DNA of 64,000 nucleotides from Lawsonibacter celer (GTDB lineage Bacteria; Bacillota; Clostridia; Oscillospirales; Oscillospiraceae): contig NZ_JACOEA010000001.1 in assembly GCF_014281125.1 (NCBI RefSeq), positions 620,001 to 684,000 on the forward strand. The letters are read 5' to 3'. A model generated the notes under the pieces. It saw only the letters and a list, made by a program, of their open reading frames with translations, had not been told where the DNA came from and searched no databases. This document shows positions 10,146 through 18,380 of the stretch, in pieces. Within the stretch, counting starts at the first letter, position 1, and every line of letters starts with the position of its first letter. A program made the translations under genes and the position numbers.

Positions 10146-12260
10146 TTGTTCGAAAATCTTTTTTGGCTCGGCTTAGTCGGTGCCGCAATAGCATTAATAT
10201 TTGCGGTAATTCAAGCTAAGAAGGTGCTAAGCTTCTCAGAAGGCACTGAGCTGATGCAAAAAATTGCATCAAATATCCGTACCGGCGCCAATGCATATCT
10301 TAAGCGGCAGTATACGACTGTCGCAAAGGTCTTTTTGGTTGTGTTTATCGTTCTTCTTGCCATTGCGTTTGGCTCTAACGGATCCATGCTCTCCAAATTT
10401 ACTCCCTTTGCCTTTGTGACCGGTGGCATCTGGTCCATGCTGGCCGGATTTATCGGCATGAAGATCGCCACCTCCTCCAATGCCCGTACCGCTCAGGCCG
10501 CCTCCGAGAGTCTGAACCGCGGCCTTCGCGTGGCGTTCTCCTCCGGCTCTGTTATGGGCTTCACCGTGGTGGGACTGGGCCTGCTGGATATTTCCATCTG
10601 GTATTTCCTGCTGCGCTACGCGTTCAGCGTGACCGATGCCAGCTCGCTGGCCAACATCATGGTCATGAATGGTATGGGCGCCTCTTTTATGGCCCTGTTC
10701 GCCCGTGTGGGCGGCGGCATTTACACTAAGGCCGCCGATGTGGGTGCCGACCTGGTGGGCAAGGTTGAGGCCGGTATTCCCGAAGACGACCCCCGCAACC
10801 CCGCCACGATCGCTGACAACGTGGGTGACAATGTGGGCGATGTGGCCGGCATGGGCGCCGATCTGTACGAGTCCTATGTGGGCTCCATCCTTGCCACCTT
10901 CGCGCTGGGTGCCGCTGCTGGCTACGGCTTTGCCGGTATGCTGCTGCCCATGATCTTGGCGGTCGTCGGCATCGTATGTTCCATCCTGGGCTCCTTCCTG
11001 GTCAAAACCAAGGAAAACGCCACCCAGCAGTCTCTGCTCAAGAGCCTGCGCACCGGTACTTATACCGCCGCCGTGCTCTCTGCCATCGCAGCCGCTCCTC
11101 TCACCTACTTTATCGTGGGCAATTGGGGCGTGTACATAGCCATTCTCTGTGGCCTGATCGGCGGCTGTGCCATCGGCTACTTCACCGAGTACTACACCTC
11201 TGACACCTATAAACCCACGCAGAAGCTGGCTGACGCCTCTGAGACTGGCAGCGCCACCATCATCATCGGCGGTATCTCCCTGGGTCTGAAGTCCACTCTG
11301 GCCTCGATTCTGATCGTGGGCGCCGCAGTTATGGTCAGCTACTATGCCGCTGGCGGCACCGGAGCCATTATTGACGCAGCTGGCGCCTTTACCCCTGAGT
11401 TCAACAAGGGTCTGTATGGCATCGGCATCGCTGGTGTGGGCATGCTCTCCACCCTGGGCATCACTCTGGCTACGGACGCCTATGGCCCTGTGGCGGACAA
11501 CGCCGGCGGTATTGCCGAGATGGCCGGCCTGCCCGAGGAGGTACGCGAGCGTACCGACGCCCTGGACTCTCTGGGCAACACCACCGCTGCCACCGGCAAG
11601 GGCTTTGCTATCGGCTCCGCCTCCCTGACCGCCCTGGCCCTGCTGGTCTCTTATGTGAACATTGTACAAGAAAAGACCTCCGAGGTTCTGAATTTCACCC
11701 TCACCAGCCCTACGGTTCTGGTGGGCATGTTCATCGGCGCTATGTTGGTGTTTGTGTTCTCCGCCTTTACCATGAGCGCGGTGCAGACCGCCGCTCAGTC
11801 CATCGTGGTTGAGGTGCGCCGCCAGTTCCGTGAGATTGCCGGCATCATGGAGGGCAAGTCTGACCCTGACTACGCGGCCTGCGTCTCTCTGTGCACCAAG
11901 GGTGCCCTGCATGAGATGGTCGCCCCCGCCCTGCTGGCCATTATCGTGCCCATCGTCACAGGCGTGGTTCTGGGCCCTGTTGGCGTTGTCGGTCTGCTGG
12001 GCGGCGTGTCCGTCACCGGTTTCGCCATGGCCGTGTTTATGTCCAACGCCGGCGGCGCCTGGGACAACGCTAAGAAGTATATTGAGTCCGGCCACCACGG
12101 CGGCAAGGGCTCCGAGTGCCACAAGGCCGCCGTTGTGGGCGACACCGTGGGCGACCCCTTCAAGGATACCTCCGGCCCCTCTCTGAACATCCTCATCAAG
12201 TTGTGCTCCACCGTGTCCATCGTCTTCTCCGGCGTGGTCGTGGTGTTCCACCTGCTGTAA
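10146..12260 (+). CDS. hppA: Membrane-bound, K+-dependent ion-pumping pyrophosphatase
   Basis: A 704-residue, roughly 16-helix pump that hydrolyses pyrophosphate and exports H+ or Na+. Signatures are DVGADLVGKVEAGIPEDDPR, NVGDNVGDVAGMGADLYES, DAYGPVADNAGGIAEM and GDTVGDPFKDTSGPSLNIL. The GNTTAATGKG segment has alanine where K+-independent enzymes carry lysine, placing it in the K+-dependent class; whether it moves Na+ or H+ cannot be decided by eye. The TTG at 10146 (FENLFWLGLVG) has AAAGGAG eight bases upstream and matches the usual family N-terminus; an ATG at 10089 would add 19 odd residues. Codon use is unusually uniform, suggesting high expression. Confidence 0.95.
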   Translation: MFENLFWLGLVGAAIALIFAVIQAKKVLSFSEGTELMQKIASNIRTGANAYLKRQYTTVAKVFLVVFIVLLAIAFGSNGSMLSKFTPFAFVTGGIWSMLAGFIGMKIATSSNARTAQAASESLNRGLRVAFSSGSVMGFTVVGLGLLDISIWYFLLRYAFSVTDASSLANIMVMNGMGASFMALFARVGGGIYTKAADVGADLVGKVEAGIPEDDPRNPATIADNVGDNVGDVAGMGADLYESYVGSILATFALGAAAGYGFAGMLLPMILAVVGIVCSILGSFLVKTKENATQQSLLKSLRTGTYTAAVLSAIAAAPLTYFIVGNWGVYIAILCGLIGGCAIGYFTEYYTSDTYKPTQKLADASETGSATIIIGGISLGLKSTLASILIVGAAVMVSYYAAGGTGAIIDAAGAFTPEFNKGLYGIGIAGVGMLSTLGITLATDAYGPVADNAGGIAEMAGLPEEVRERTDALDSLGNTTAATGKGFAIGSASLTALALLVSYVNIVQEKTSEVLNFTLTSPTVLVGMFIGAMLVFVFSAFTMSAVQTAAQSIVVEVRRQFREIAGIMEGKSDPDYAACVSLCTKGALHEMVAPALLAIIVPIVTGVVLGPVGVVGLLGGVSVTGFAMAVFMSNAGGAWDNAKKYIESGHHGGKGSECHKAAVVGDTVGDPFKDTSGPSLNILIKLCSTVSIVFSGVVVVFHLL

Positions 12261-12290
12261 ACCTTTCCCGCTCCAGAGACAATGAAGCGA

Positions 12291-12337
12291 AAGACCCCGG
12301 CCTGTGCGCTCAATGGAGCGGCACAGGCCAGGGTCTT
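12291..12337. terminator. Long terminator hairpin after the pyrophosphatase gene
   Basis: Arms of about 21 bases (12291-12311 and 12316-12337) pair with one G-U and one bulge around an AATG loop, followed by TTTCATTTATTTTT. It ends hppA and may also serve the convergent gene at 12374. Confidence 0.75.
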
Positions 12338-12373
12338 GTTTCATTTATTTTTAAGCCTTCTGCTCCGGTAACA

Positions 12374-13469
12374 CTAGTTAAAGTTGAAGCTGTAGCCATA
12401 GACGGCAATCGAAGCCGGAACCCATACATCCGGCATTTCCCCCGTCTCTTTAGGGATTGTATCGTACCACCCCGTGTGTACTAGAAAATCAATTTCGCTA
12501 CTATTGTTGTAAGACCGATATCCGTACACCACCATGGTATGAGTGCTATATTGCCCCACCAAAGCTGTGGTCATCATCGCAGGTCGGCTATTGCTGATTT
12601 GTGTCTTGATATATGCCGCAGGGTTTACAAGCGTCCACGAAACTGAGATACCGGAGTTAATTGTTGCCGTTGAATGATTGCGATAGGTATCAACCGGAAT
12701 ACTGATCGCCCCGGCAAAGGATACCGCATTCATGCCGCAGTCCTCCACCAAAAATTTATGGAATGCATGCGCTTTTGGATATGATGAAATGACTTCTTGA
12801 GTTGTCCGCGGAAATGCTCCAGACAATGCTTCAAGATTATATTGGCTGGGAACAATGTTGTCGTTCCTTGTCCTGTCGAGATAATTCAATGCAATTGTCG
12901 TTGCAATCGCGCTGCAGGTATTATTAAAATCTCCTCCGTTATATCCAAAGGCAACTCTTTTAATATACGTATTTGAATTGACAAGCCGATGAACGATCGG
13001 ATTCTCCAAATCCCCATAAGGCGAAACATCAGGCTGGGACGTTTCAGACAGGTTGTCAATATAATTCATGTGGGCAAGCGCATCAACAGGCTCTCCACGC
13101 AATATATCGAGATATTCCTGCTCTCTTTGGATATAATAGCACAGCAGCCCGCCATAGTATTTGGGATAATCCATGTAATTTTTGTACGGATTGGCCTCAC
13201 CGCCTTCTGCAAATGCATATGTTCCCCGCTCCAAAATCAAATATCCGTTTGAAGCAGTACCAAGCAAAAAACGCGGGACTCCACTATAGTCAAAAATAAT
13301 CTCTATCCTATGCTCTCCAAATTAATCCTCTGGACTCCATAACTTGGGCTGCTCTCTGTCTCTCCGCTTGAGTTAATGTCATATCACTGTTACGGGCAAC
13401 CGCAGGTACTTGAGTACAAAAGACCGCTATTAAACAGACGGCAAGAAAACTGCGAAAACCTTTTTTCAT
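12374..13469 (-). pseudogene. Secreted papain/C39-like cysteine peptidase-like gene, frameshifted
   Basis: Two reading frames form one gene. The first (13308-13469) starts at an ATG with a GGAGGG site and encodes a signal peptide (MKKGFRSFLAVCLIAVFC, cut near VPAVA) and propeptide, then stops at TAG 13308-13310. The second frame, open from 13321 down to 12374, continues as RIEIIFDYSGVPRFLLGTASNGY. It carries the peptidase-like core with a candidate nucleophile in NGGDFNNTCSAIATTIALNYL and a candidate histidine in STHTMVVYGY. The frames can only be joined in 13311-13321, so one small indel broke the gene. The catalytic assignment is inference. Base composition is lower in GC than the neighbours. 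Confidence 0.7.
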
Positions 13470-13483
13470 CTGTGTCCCTCCAA

Positions 13484-14044
13484 TCATCTGGTTGAATGGG
13501 CGGTTTCTAACAGAGCTTTTACATAGTTTAACGCCACATTTTCATCTACCCCCTCCCCATTTAAGAAACCCACATAATACCAATATTCACTGGTTTTAAA
13601 GCGAAGGAAACTCCACATCTCGCCCATATTATTTTCCTCGGTAGTCAGCCAGATCTGGGTCCCCTGATACGTCAGGTCCTCCGGGCTGATTGGCCGTCCC
13701 AATTCTGGGCCACTAATTCGGCAGGACAAAAAGAAATTTTCATTGTTGTAAGTCTTTGAATACCTGGATATAACAAAGCCTTCCGGCTCACCGTCCCGGA
13801 AACGGGTGGTCAGCCGGACACTATAATAATGGTCATACTCCTCCCCGGCCACCCATTCATTCTTGGGCGGGAAAAGAGGAAGAGCACTGCGGCGGAATAC
13901 CGCCTGGAGCTCCTCATAGGAGCCGACCAAATACTCCGGCTGGGAATAGACCGGGACAGCCATATAGATCACGGTCCCCAAAAACGCTGCAATGCTGGCA
14001 AAAATAAACGCACGCAGGCTGACACGCCGCCGCTTGTCCGACAT
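13484..14044 (-). CDS. Small membrane-anchored protein, unknown function
   Basis: A 186-residue protein with a basic start (MSDKRRR), one transmembrane segment (about residues 12-32) and an outward-facing domain rich in aromatic residues (WSFLRFKTSEYWYYVGFL). The C-terminal strand-helix pattern, with NYVKALLETAHS at the end, resembles DUF4367-type domains that follow membrane anchors in Clostridia, a loose similarity only. It lies 14 bp upstream of the broken peptidase-like gene and is probably co-transcribed with it, suggesting a paired function such as substrate, inhibitor or sensor. Like its neighbour it is less GC-rich than the surroundings. Confidence 0.65.
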   Translation of the reverse strand: MSDKRRRVSLRAFIFASIAAFLGTVIYMAVPVYSQPEYLVGSYEELQAVFRRSALPLFPPKNEWVAGEEYDHYYSVRLTTRFRDGEPEGFVISRYSKTYNNENFFLSCRISGPELGRPISPEDLTYQGTQIWLTTEENNMGEMWSFLRFKTSEYWYYVGFLNGEGVDENVALNYVKALLETAHSTR

Positions 14045-14183
14045 AAGGCACCTCCTCCGCTTTCAAATTCATAGTAGCATGAATTTGAAATTATGGCCAT
14101 ATTGCATTTTATTTTTTGATTTTATTATATATCACAAGCAAACTAATTGGTTTATTTTCGTTAAAAACTACCCATAGATGCAA

Positions 14184-14213
14184 AACTGCCCGGGCCCCTT
14201 ACGGGACCCGGGC
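14184..14213 (-). terminator. Terminator of the zinc-uptake operon
   Basis: Arms 14188-14198 and 14203-14213 (11 bp, one mismatch). Read on the minus strand it is followed by AGTTTTG. It lies six bases after the znuB stop. Confidence 0.7.
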
Positions 14214-14218
14214 TTTGA

Positions 14219-15067
14219 TCACATTCTCTTTTTTCGGAACAGGAAGGTTATGGCAAAGAATACGGCCAGACAGAGGGTAATGGAGGCGCCGGCCGAGGAG
14301 CCTTTATAATAGGAGATCATCAGACCAACAACACCTGCCCCAAGGGCGCCCAGAATCGAAAAGAGGTGATATTGCCGCATATTCTTGGCCAGATTGCGGG
14401 AAGCGGCCGCCGGGAGCACCAGCAGGGAGTTGATGACCAACAGGCCCACCCAGGTCATGGATATGGTGACCACCACCGCGACCGCGGCGCAAAAGACGGC
14501 CTCCCGCCAGAACACCTGAATTCCCCGACTGTCCGCCAGCGCCGGGTGGATGGAGGAGAGCATCAGCTGGTTGAAGGAACACAGCCACAAAAGGACCACT
14601 GCGGCCAGAATGCCCGCCAAAAGGGCGATTTTGGACGGCTCCACACTGAGGATGTCGCCTATGAGCAGGCTATTGAATTTGGTGAAGCTTCCCCCGTCCA
14701 TGGTGGCGATAAAAATACCAAGCGCCACGGCAGTGGAGGAAAAAACACCGATGACCGTATCGCTGGCCATGTTGGATTTGCGGCGCACATAGGTAAACAG
14801 CAGAGAAAAGGCCACCGCAAAGACCACCGCACACCACATGGGCTCCGCCAGTCCGCACAGGGACCCAATGGCAATGCCAGTAAATGCCGAGTGGCCCAGA
14901 GCGTCCGAAAAGAAGGACATCCGGTTTGTGACCACCATGGTGCTCAGCAATCCCAGCAGGGGTGAGATCACCAGCACGGCCAGCAAGGCATTTTTCATAA
15001 AATACATGGAGCCGGGCTGGGCCCACTCAAAGGGCAGCAGCTCCACCAAGGTATACCAGAGGCTCAT
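14219..15067 (-). CDS. znuB: Zinc ABC transporter permease
   Basis: A 282-residue ABC-3 family permease with about eight hydrophobic helices, including SPLLGLLSTMVVTNRMSFFSDALGHSAFTGIA, the family hallmark near residue 45, and the GLLVINSLLVLPAAASRNLA helix near 210. It forms the membrane channel for a divalent metal delivered by the lipoprotein at 15831. The ATG overlaps the ATPase stop by four bases. Manganese or iron relatives share the fold, but the His-rich loop of the partner binding protein points to zinc. Confidence 0.92.
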   Translation of the reverse strand: MSLWYTLVELLPFEWAQPGSMYFMKNALLAVLVISPLLGLLSTMVVTNRMSFFSDALGHSAFTGIAIGSLCGLAEPMWCAVVFAVAFSLLFTYVRRKSNMASDTVIGVFSSTAVALGIFIATMDGGSFTKFNSLLIGDILSVEPSKIALLAGILAAVVLLWLCSFNQLMLSSIHPALADSRGIQVFWREAVFCAAVAVVVTISMTWVGLLVINSLLVLPAAASRNLAKNMRQYHLFSILGALGAGVVGLMISYYKGSSAGASITLCLAVFFAITFLFRKKRM

Positions 15068-15834
15068 GCCCGTCCCCCCTTCCCCAGGTGCAGGTGAAAG
15101 ACCGCCTGAAATTCAGGCGAGGCGAGCACCTGGTCCGGCGGGCCCACCTGCAGCACCTCATTCTTCAGCAGGATCACCTTGTCTGCATAGCTGGTCAGAG
15201 TGGCGAAGTCGTGGGTGGAGAGCAGAATGGACAGATCATAGGTATTTCGAATCTCATCCAGCATGTCCAACAGCTGCTTCTCTCCGTCGATGTCCACCCC
15301 GGAGAGGGGCTCGTCCAAAATCAGGATATGGGGCAGGGGCTCCAGCGCCAGAGCCAGCAGCACCCGCTGCAGCTCACCCCCGGAGAGGGCCCCCATCCGC
15401 TTGTCCAACAGGGCGGTGCCGTGGACCCGCTCCAGGCAGGCCCGCACCCGCTCCCGCAGGCGCTTGGGTGCGGGCAAAAACACCGGCCACTTATCAATGG
15501 CTGCGGCAAAAAAGTCAAAGACGCTCACGGGGTCCCCCCGGTCAAAGCTGGGCGATTGGGGCACATAGCCAATTAAAGGCCGTGTCTTGTCGCCCCCGGC
15601 CCGTTGAAATTCTATGGTGCCGGTATGGGGAACCTGTCCCAGAATAGTGCGGAAGAGAGAGCTCTTCCCCGCCCCGTTGGGGCCGATGAGGGCCACAATT
15701 TCCCCGCAGTGCAGATGGAAGGAGACGTTCTGCAGCACCTCTTCCCCGCCGAAGTTCACGCCCAGCTTATCCACCCGGAGGCAGCACAGCCCGGAACAGC
15801 CCGGCCCCATATGTTCATGCTTTTGTACGCTCAT
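15064..15834 (-). CDS. znuC: Zinc ABC transporter ATP-binding protein
   Basis: A 256-residue ABC ATPase with Walker A GPNGAGKSS (about 53-61), Q-loop YVPQSPSFDRG, signature LSGGELQR, Walker B HILILDEPLSGVD and switch histidine LSTHDF. The order and the close coupling to znuA and znuB (ATGA overlaps on both sides) identify it as the energising subunit. The first 20 residues (MSVQKHEHMGPGCSGLCCL) add histidines and three cysteines not usual in the family, possibly a metal-sensing or metal-binding extension; this is an inference. Confidence 0.93.
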   Translation of the reverse strand: MSVQKHEHMGPGCSGLCCLRVDKLGVNFGGEEVLQNVSFHLHCGEIVALIGPNGAGKSSLFRTILGQVPHTGTIEFQRAGGDKTRPLIGYVPQSPSFDRGDPVSVFDFFAAAIDKWPVFLPAPKRLRERVRACLERVHGTALLDKRMGALSGGELQRVLLALALEPLPHILILDEPLSGVDIDGEKQLLDMLDEIRNTYDLSILLSTHDFATLTSYADKVILLKNEVLQVGPPDQVLASPEFQAVFHLHLGKGGRA

Positions 15835-16724
15835 CCCAGGGCCTCCACAATGGTATCTCTATTCTTTTCCATAGCGTCGAGATAGGGCTGCATGCCCACA
15901 CCCTCACCGCTCATAATCATATCCAGCTGATACACCCTCACCCCGGTCTCCCGAGCGATCGCCTGGGCCGTTGCATCTGAACCATTGACCTCGGTAAAAA
16001 TAGCCGGGATGTCATATTCCTGGATCAGGGCGACGATCTCCTTGATCTCGGCGGCACTGGCCTCGCTCCCCTCCTCCTCCTCGATGGCCTTGAGGATGGT
16101 CAGACCATTGTCCCGGGCGAAATACTGGAAGCCGTCGTGGAACGTAATCAGATACGGACAGGACAGCCCGGACATGCGCCCGTCATCACCGGGCAGCAGA
16201 GCGGCCGCAGCGTTGAAGTTTTCGGTATACCGGTCCAGATTGTCCCCATCCAGCTCCCCCAGGCCGTGGAGAATGTTGTTCATCATCACCTCAGCAGCCT
16301 CCTCATTCATCCAGATATGAGGGTCATACTCGGTGTCGTGATCATGGTCTTCATGGCCTATGGCGGGCAACAGCTCGATCCCCTCCGAGCAGTCGATCAC
16401 CGGCGCGTCAGAGGCGGCCAAGGCATCTGTCATAAAATCCTCCAGTCCCGCACCGTTCATCACGATTACGTCCGCCCGCTCAACGGCTTTCATATCATTG
16501 ACCGTGAGGGTGTAGTCGTGGAGGCACGAGGTCTGCTGGTTGACCAGCAGGCTCACCTCCACGTCCCCTATCCCCTCGGTTACCGCCGTCGTGAACAGGT
16601 AGACCGGATAGGTGGTGGCCAGGACATGGAGCTTACCGTCGTCCGACGGCTGGGGAGCGGCGGGTGAAGAACAGGCGGAAAGCAACAGGCCCAGAACACA
16701 GGCCGCCGCGAGTAGTTTTTTCAT
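15831..16724 (-). CDS. znuA: Zinc-binding lipoprotein of the ABC uptake system
   Basis: A 297-residue cluster A-I (TroA-fold) substrate-binding protein, anchored outside by a lipobox (LLLSACSS, Cys 18). Metal ligands appear as the early His in LATTYPVYLF..SCLHDY, DPHIW, FHDGFQYF and the late acidic residue near the C-terminus. The loop GHEDHDHD before DPHIW is the His/Asp-rich flap typical of zinc-specific members. The start at 16724 has AAGGGG seven bases upstream; an upstream in-frame GTG/ATG at 16742 lacks one. Transcription probably starts from the promoter at 16787-16815. Confidence 0.93.
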   Translation of the reverse strand: MKKLLAAACVLGLLLSACSSPAAPQPSDDGKLHVLATTYPVYLFTTAVTEGIGDVEVSLLVNQQTSCLHDYTLTVNDMKAVERADVIVMNGAGLEDFMTDALAASDAPVIDCSEGIELLPAIGHEDHDHDTEYDPHIWMNEEAAEVMMNNILHGLGELDGDNLDRYTENFNAAAALLPGDDGRMSGLSCPYLITFHDGFQYFARDNGLTILKAIEEEEGSEASAAEIKEIVALIQEYDIPAIFTEVNGSDATAQAIARETGVRVYQLDMIMSGEGVGMQPYLDAMEKNRDTIVEALG

Positions 16725-16740
16725 AGAGATCCCCTTATCC

Positions 16741-16789
16741 AAAATAAAAAATACGATCTGCCGGGCAGGAATGCCCGGCAGATCGTATT
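16741..16789 (-). terminator. Perfect 18-bp hairpin plus T-run: terminator of the upstream gene, overlapping the znuA start site
   Basis: Arms 16750-16767 and 16772-16789 are exact complements with a 4-nt loop. On the minus strand the hairpin is followed by TTTTTATTTT. It lies 35 bp after the gene ending at 16824 and ends only 17 bp before the znuA start codon. Confidence 0.8.
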
Positions 16790-16815
16790 ATAACGCAATA
16801 TTCCCATTCTGTAAA
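16787..16815 (-). promoter_or_regulatory. Promoter of znuABC
   Basis: On the minus strand: TTTACA (16810-16815), 17-bp spacer, TATAAT (16787-16792). The -10 box overlaps the first bases of the hairpin, so the transcript would begin inside its 5' arm and escape the terminator. The palindrome is also a possible repressor (Zur) target; no consensus Zur box was recognised. Confidence 0.7.
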
Positions 16816-16823
16816 ACAATTCT

Positions 16824-17672
16824 TTACCACCGGCCCAGAAGAAATTGGGCAATCAAGTACAGAGGCAGGAACCCCGCGGCATAGCTGGCCAGGTTGGCAC
16901 ACACGGCGTAGCCCACCCGGCGTCCCACCTTCTGATCCCGCAGCAAAAAGCCATAGGCGATGGCCTCCGCCAGCAGGATCAGTACCTCCACTGGCAGCAA
17001 TATCAGATAGTACAGGTAGTGGGCCCCCACCGCCAGGATGGCCGAGCCCAGCAGAAGGTGCATGGCCGCCTGAGTCGCCACATTGACCACCAGGAACGCC
17101 TCTATGCTCCGCCGGGAGCGGAACCCGAACGGCCACAGCAGGATGCCCTCCACCACCAAGGTGGGGATCAGAGTGGACAGGAACTGGGTGAGGTAGTAGC
17201 CTATCGTGGAGGTGGAGCGGGTAACAGTGTTGCTCTCGTAGTCGTACACCAGTTCGGTGTGGAACACCGTCCGGGTAAAGGGCTCCGCCGTGGCCCGGAC
17301 CCCATCGGCGGAGGAGACGGCAATACGGAAGGTTTTGGGCAGGCCGAAGTAGGAGAAATGGTGGGTACCGTCCTCCCCCGGCACCAGGTCGCCAAACAGG
17401 GGCGGATAGGTACCGTGCACCAGAGCGGGATACCAGCCCTCCCCTTCCCAGCTTCTCAGGCCCTCGACCAGGGCGGGATCATAGTCCTCTGGGTCTACGT
17501 TTGGGGCTCCATCCTCGTCCTGCTGGAGCAGATCCAGGTAGTACACCCCCTCCGGGGCGTTAATCACCGTGATGGTAAGAGACTCCTTGGGCCCCATGTC
17601 GGCGCAGGCAGTGCCCCCCAGTAGGATCAGGCAGAATAGTACGCAGGTGATGGCGGAAAACAGGCGCTTCAT
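16824..17672 (-). CDS. Secreted-domain plus multi-helix membrane protein, unknown
   Basis: A 282-residue protein with a signal peptide (MKRLFSAITCVLFCLILLGGTACA), an extracellular beta-rich domain of about 125 residues (LTITVINAPEGVYYLDLL, later THHFSYFGLPKTFRIAV), then four to five transmembrane helices (about residues 145-280). The layout recurs in gut Clostridia but I cannot name the family. The start at 17672 is chosen because AAGGAGGA lies seven bases upstream; the ATG at 17678 abuts the same site. It is monocistronic by context, with a terminator at 16750-16789. Confidence 0.7.
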   Translation of the reverse strand: MKRLFSAITCVLFCLILLGGTACADMGPKESLTITVINAPEGVYYLDLLQQDEDGAPNVDPEDYDPALVEGLRSWEGEGWYPALVHGTYPPLFGDLVPGEDGTHHFSYFGLPKTFRIAVSSADGVRATAEPFTRTVFHTELVYDYESNTVTRSTSTIGYYLTQFLSTLIPTLVVEGILLWPFGFRSRRSIEAFLVVNVATQAAMHLLLGSAILAVGAHYLYYLILLPVEVLILLAEAIAYGFLLRDQKVGRRVGYAVCANLASYAAGFLPLYLIAQFLLGRW

Positions 17673-17739
17673 GGTCATTCCTCCTTCCAGTGGTCTCTTC
17701 TGCTGATAACACACCTGACAGAGGCAAATGATTGCACTG

Positions 17740-18366
17740 TTACTCCAACAGTCGTTTATAATAGGAGTCCAGATTATAGAGCACCGCAGCGGGATTGTGC
17801 CCTGTCACCCGATCCTTGACCACCAAAGTGGTGGTGAGCGCCTGGGAATACTTATAAAATATGCTGTCGTGCCCCACGCACAGGCCCACCACGATGTTCA
17901 GCTCGGTGCCCAGCCGGTTGAGGTGCCTGGCCTGGAGGATGGGGTTGCACATATTGGGCCCCACCGCCTTGCAGTCCTCGTCAATGCCCACCAGGGTCTT
18001 GTCCGCCATCCCCGCCTTACAGGCGATGGAGTACACCTCAAACCCGTTTGCCCGGAGAACGCGGGCCAGGGCGCGGCTCTCCCGCAGCAGGCCAACACAG
18101 GTGGCAATGCCCAGCCTGTGGAACCCCATGCGGCGGGCAAAGTCTATAGTCTCTTCCACGCGGGTCAGCCTGCAGTAGCCCTCATACTCCACCCGGGCGG
18201 CGGTCTGGAGCACTCGCTGGTTTTCCGGCTGATTGCCCAGGCGCAGGGCCTCCTCCAGCTCCCCGCCCTCCAAAGCCTCCGTGGTGCAGTAGGGTGGGTA
18301 ATTCCCACTGCTGCTGATGCAGCCCATGCTTCCGCAGTCCACACAGGACCGACCGCAGTTGTCCAC
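17740..18366 (-). CDS. DUF1847 metal-binding family protein
   Basis: A 208-residue cysteine-rich cytoplasmic protein. The N-terminal cluster CGRSCVDCGSMGC plus CTTE and later conserved parts (GLLRESRALARVL, GPNMCNPILQARHLN, NIVVGLCVGHDSIF, TTLVVKDRVTGHNP) match DUF1847. The cysteines suggest a zinc or Fe-S site. The start is GTG with GGAGGCGGGGGAGC in front. It follows the aconitase-family gene by 14 bp, so the two are probably co-transcribed; the family role is unknown. Confidence 0.85.
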   Translation of the reverse strand: MDNCGRSCVDCGSMGCISSSGNYPPYCTTEALEGGELEEALRLGNQPENQRVLQTAARVEYEGYCRLTRVEETIDFARRMGFHRLGIATCVGLLRESRALARVLRANGFEVYSIACKAGMADKTLVGIDEDCKAVGPNMCNPILQARHLNRLGTELNIVVGLCVGHDSIFYKYSQALTTTLVVKDRVTGHNPAAVLYNLDSYYKRLLE

Positions 18367-18380
18367 GCTCCCCCGCCTCC

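Noticed and set aside
10269..12344. A 691-residue open frame on the minus strand opposite hppA
   Set aside because: It is the antisense shadow of a highly biased coding sequence; composition is His/Gly/Gln-rich with no recognisable domains.
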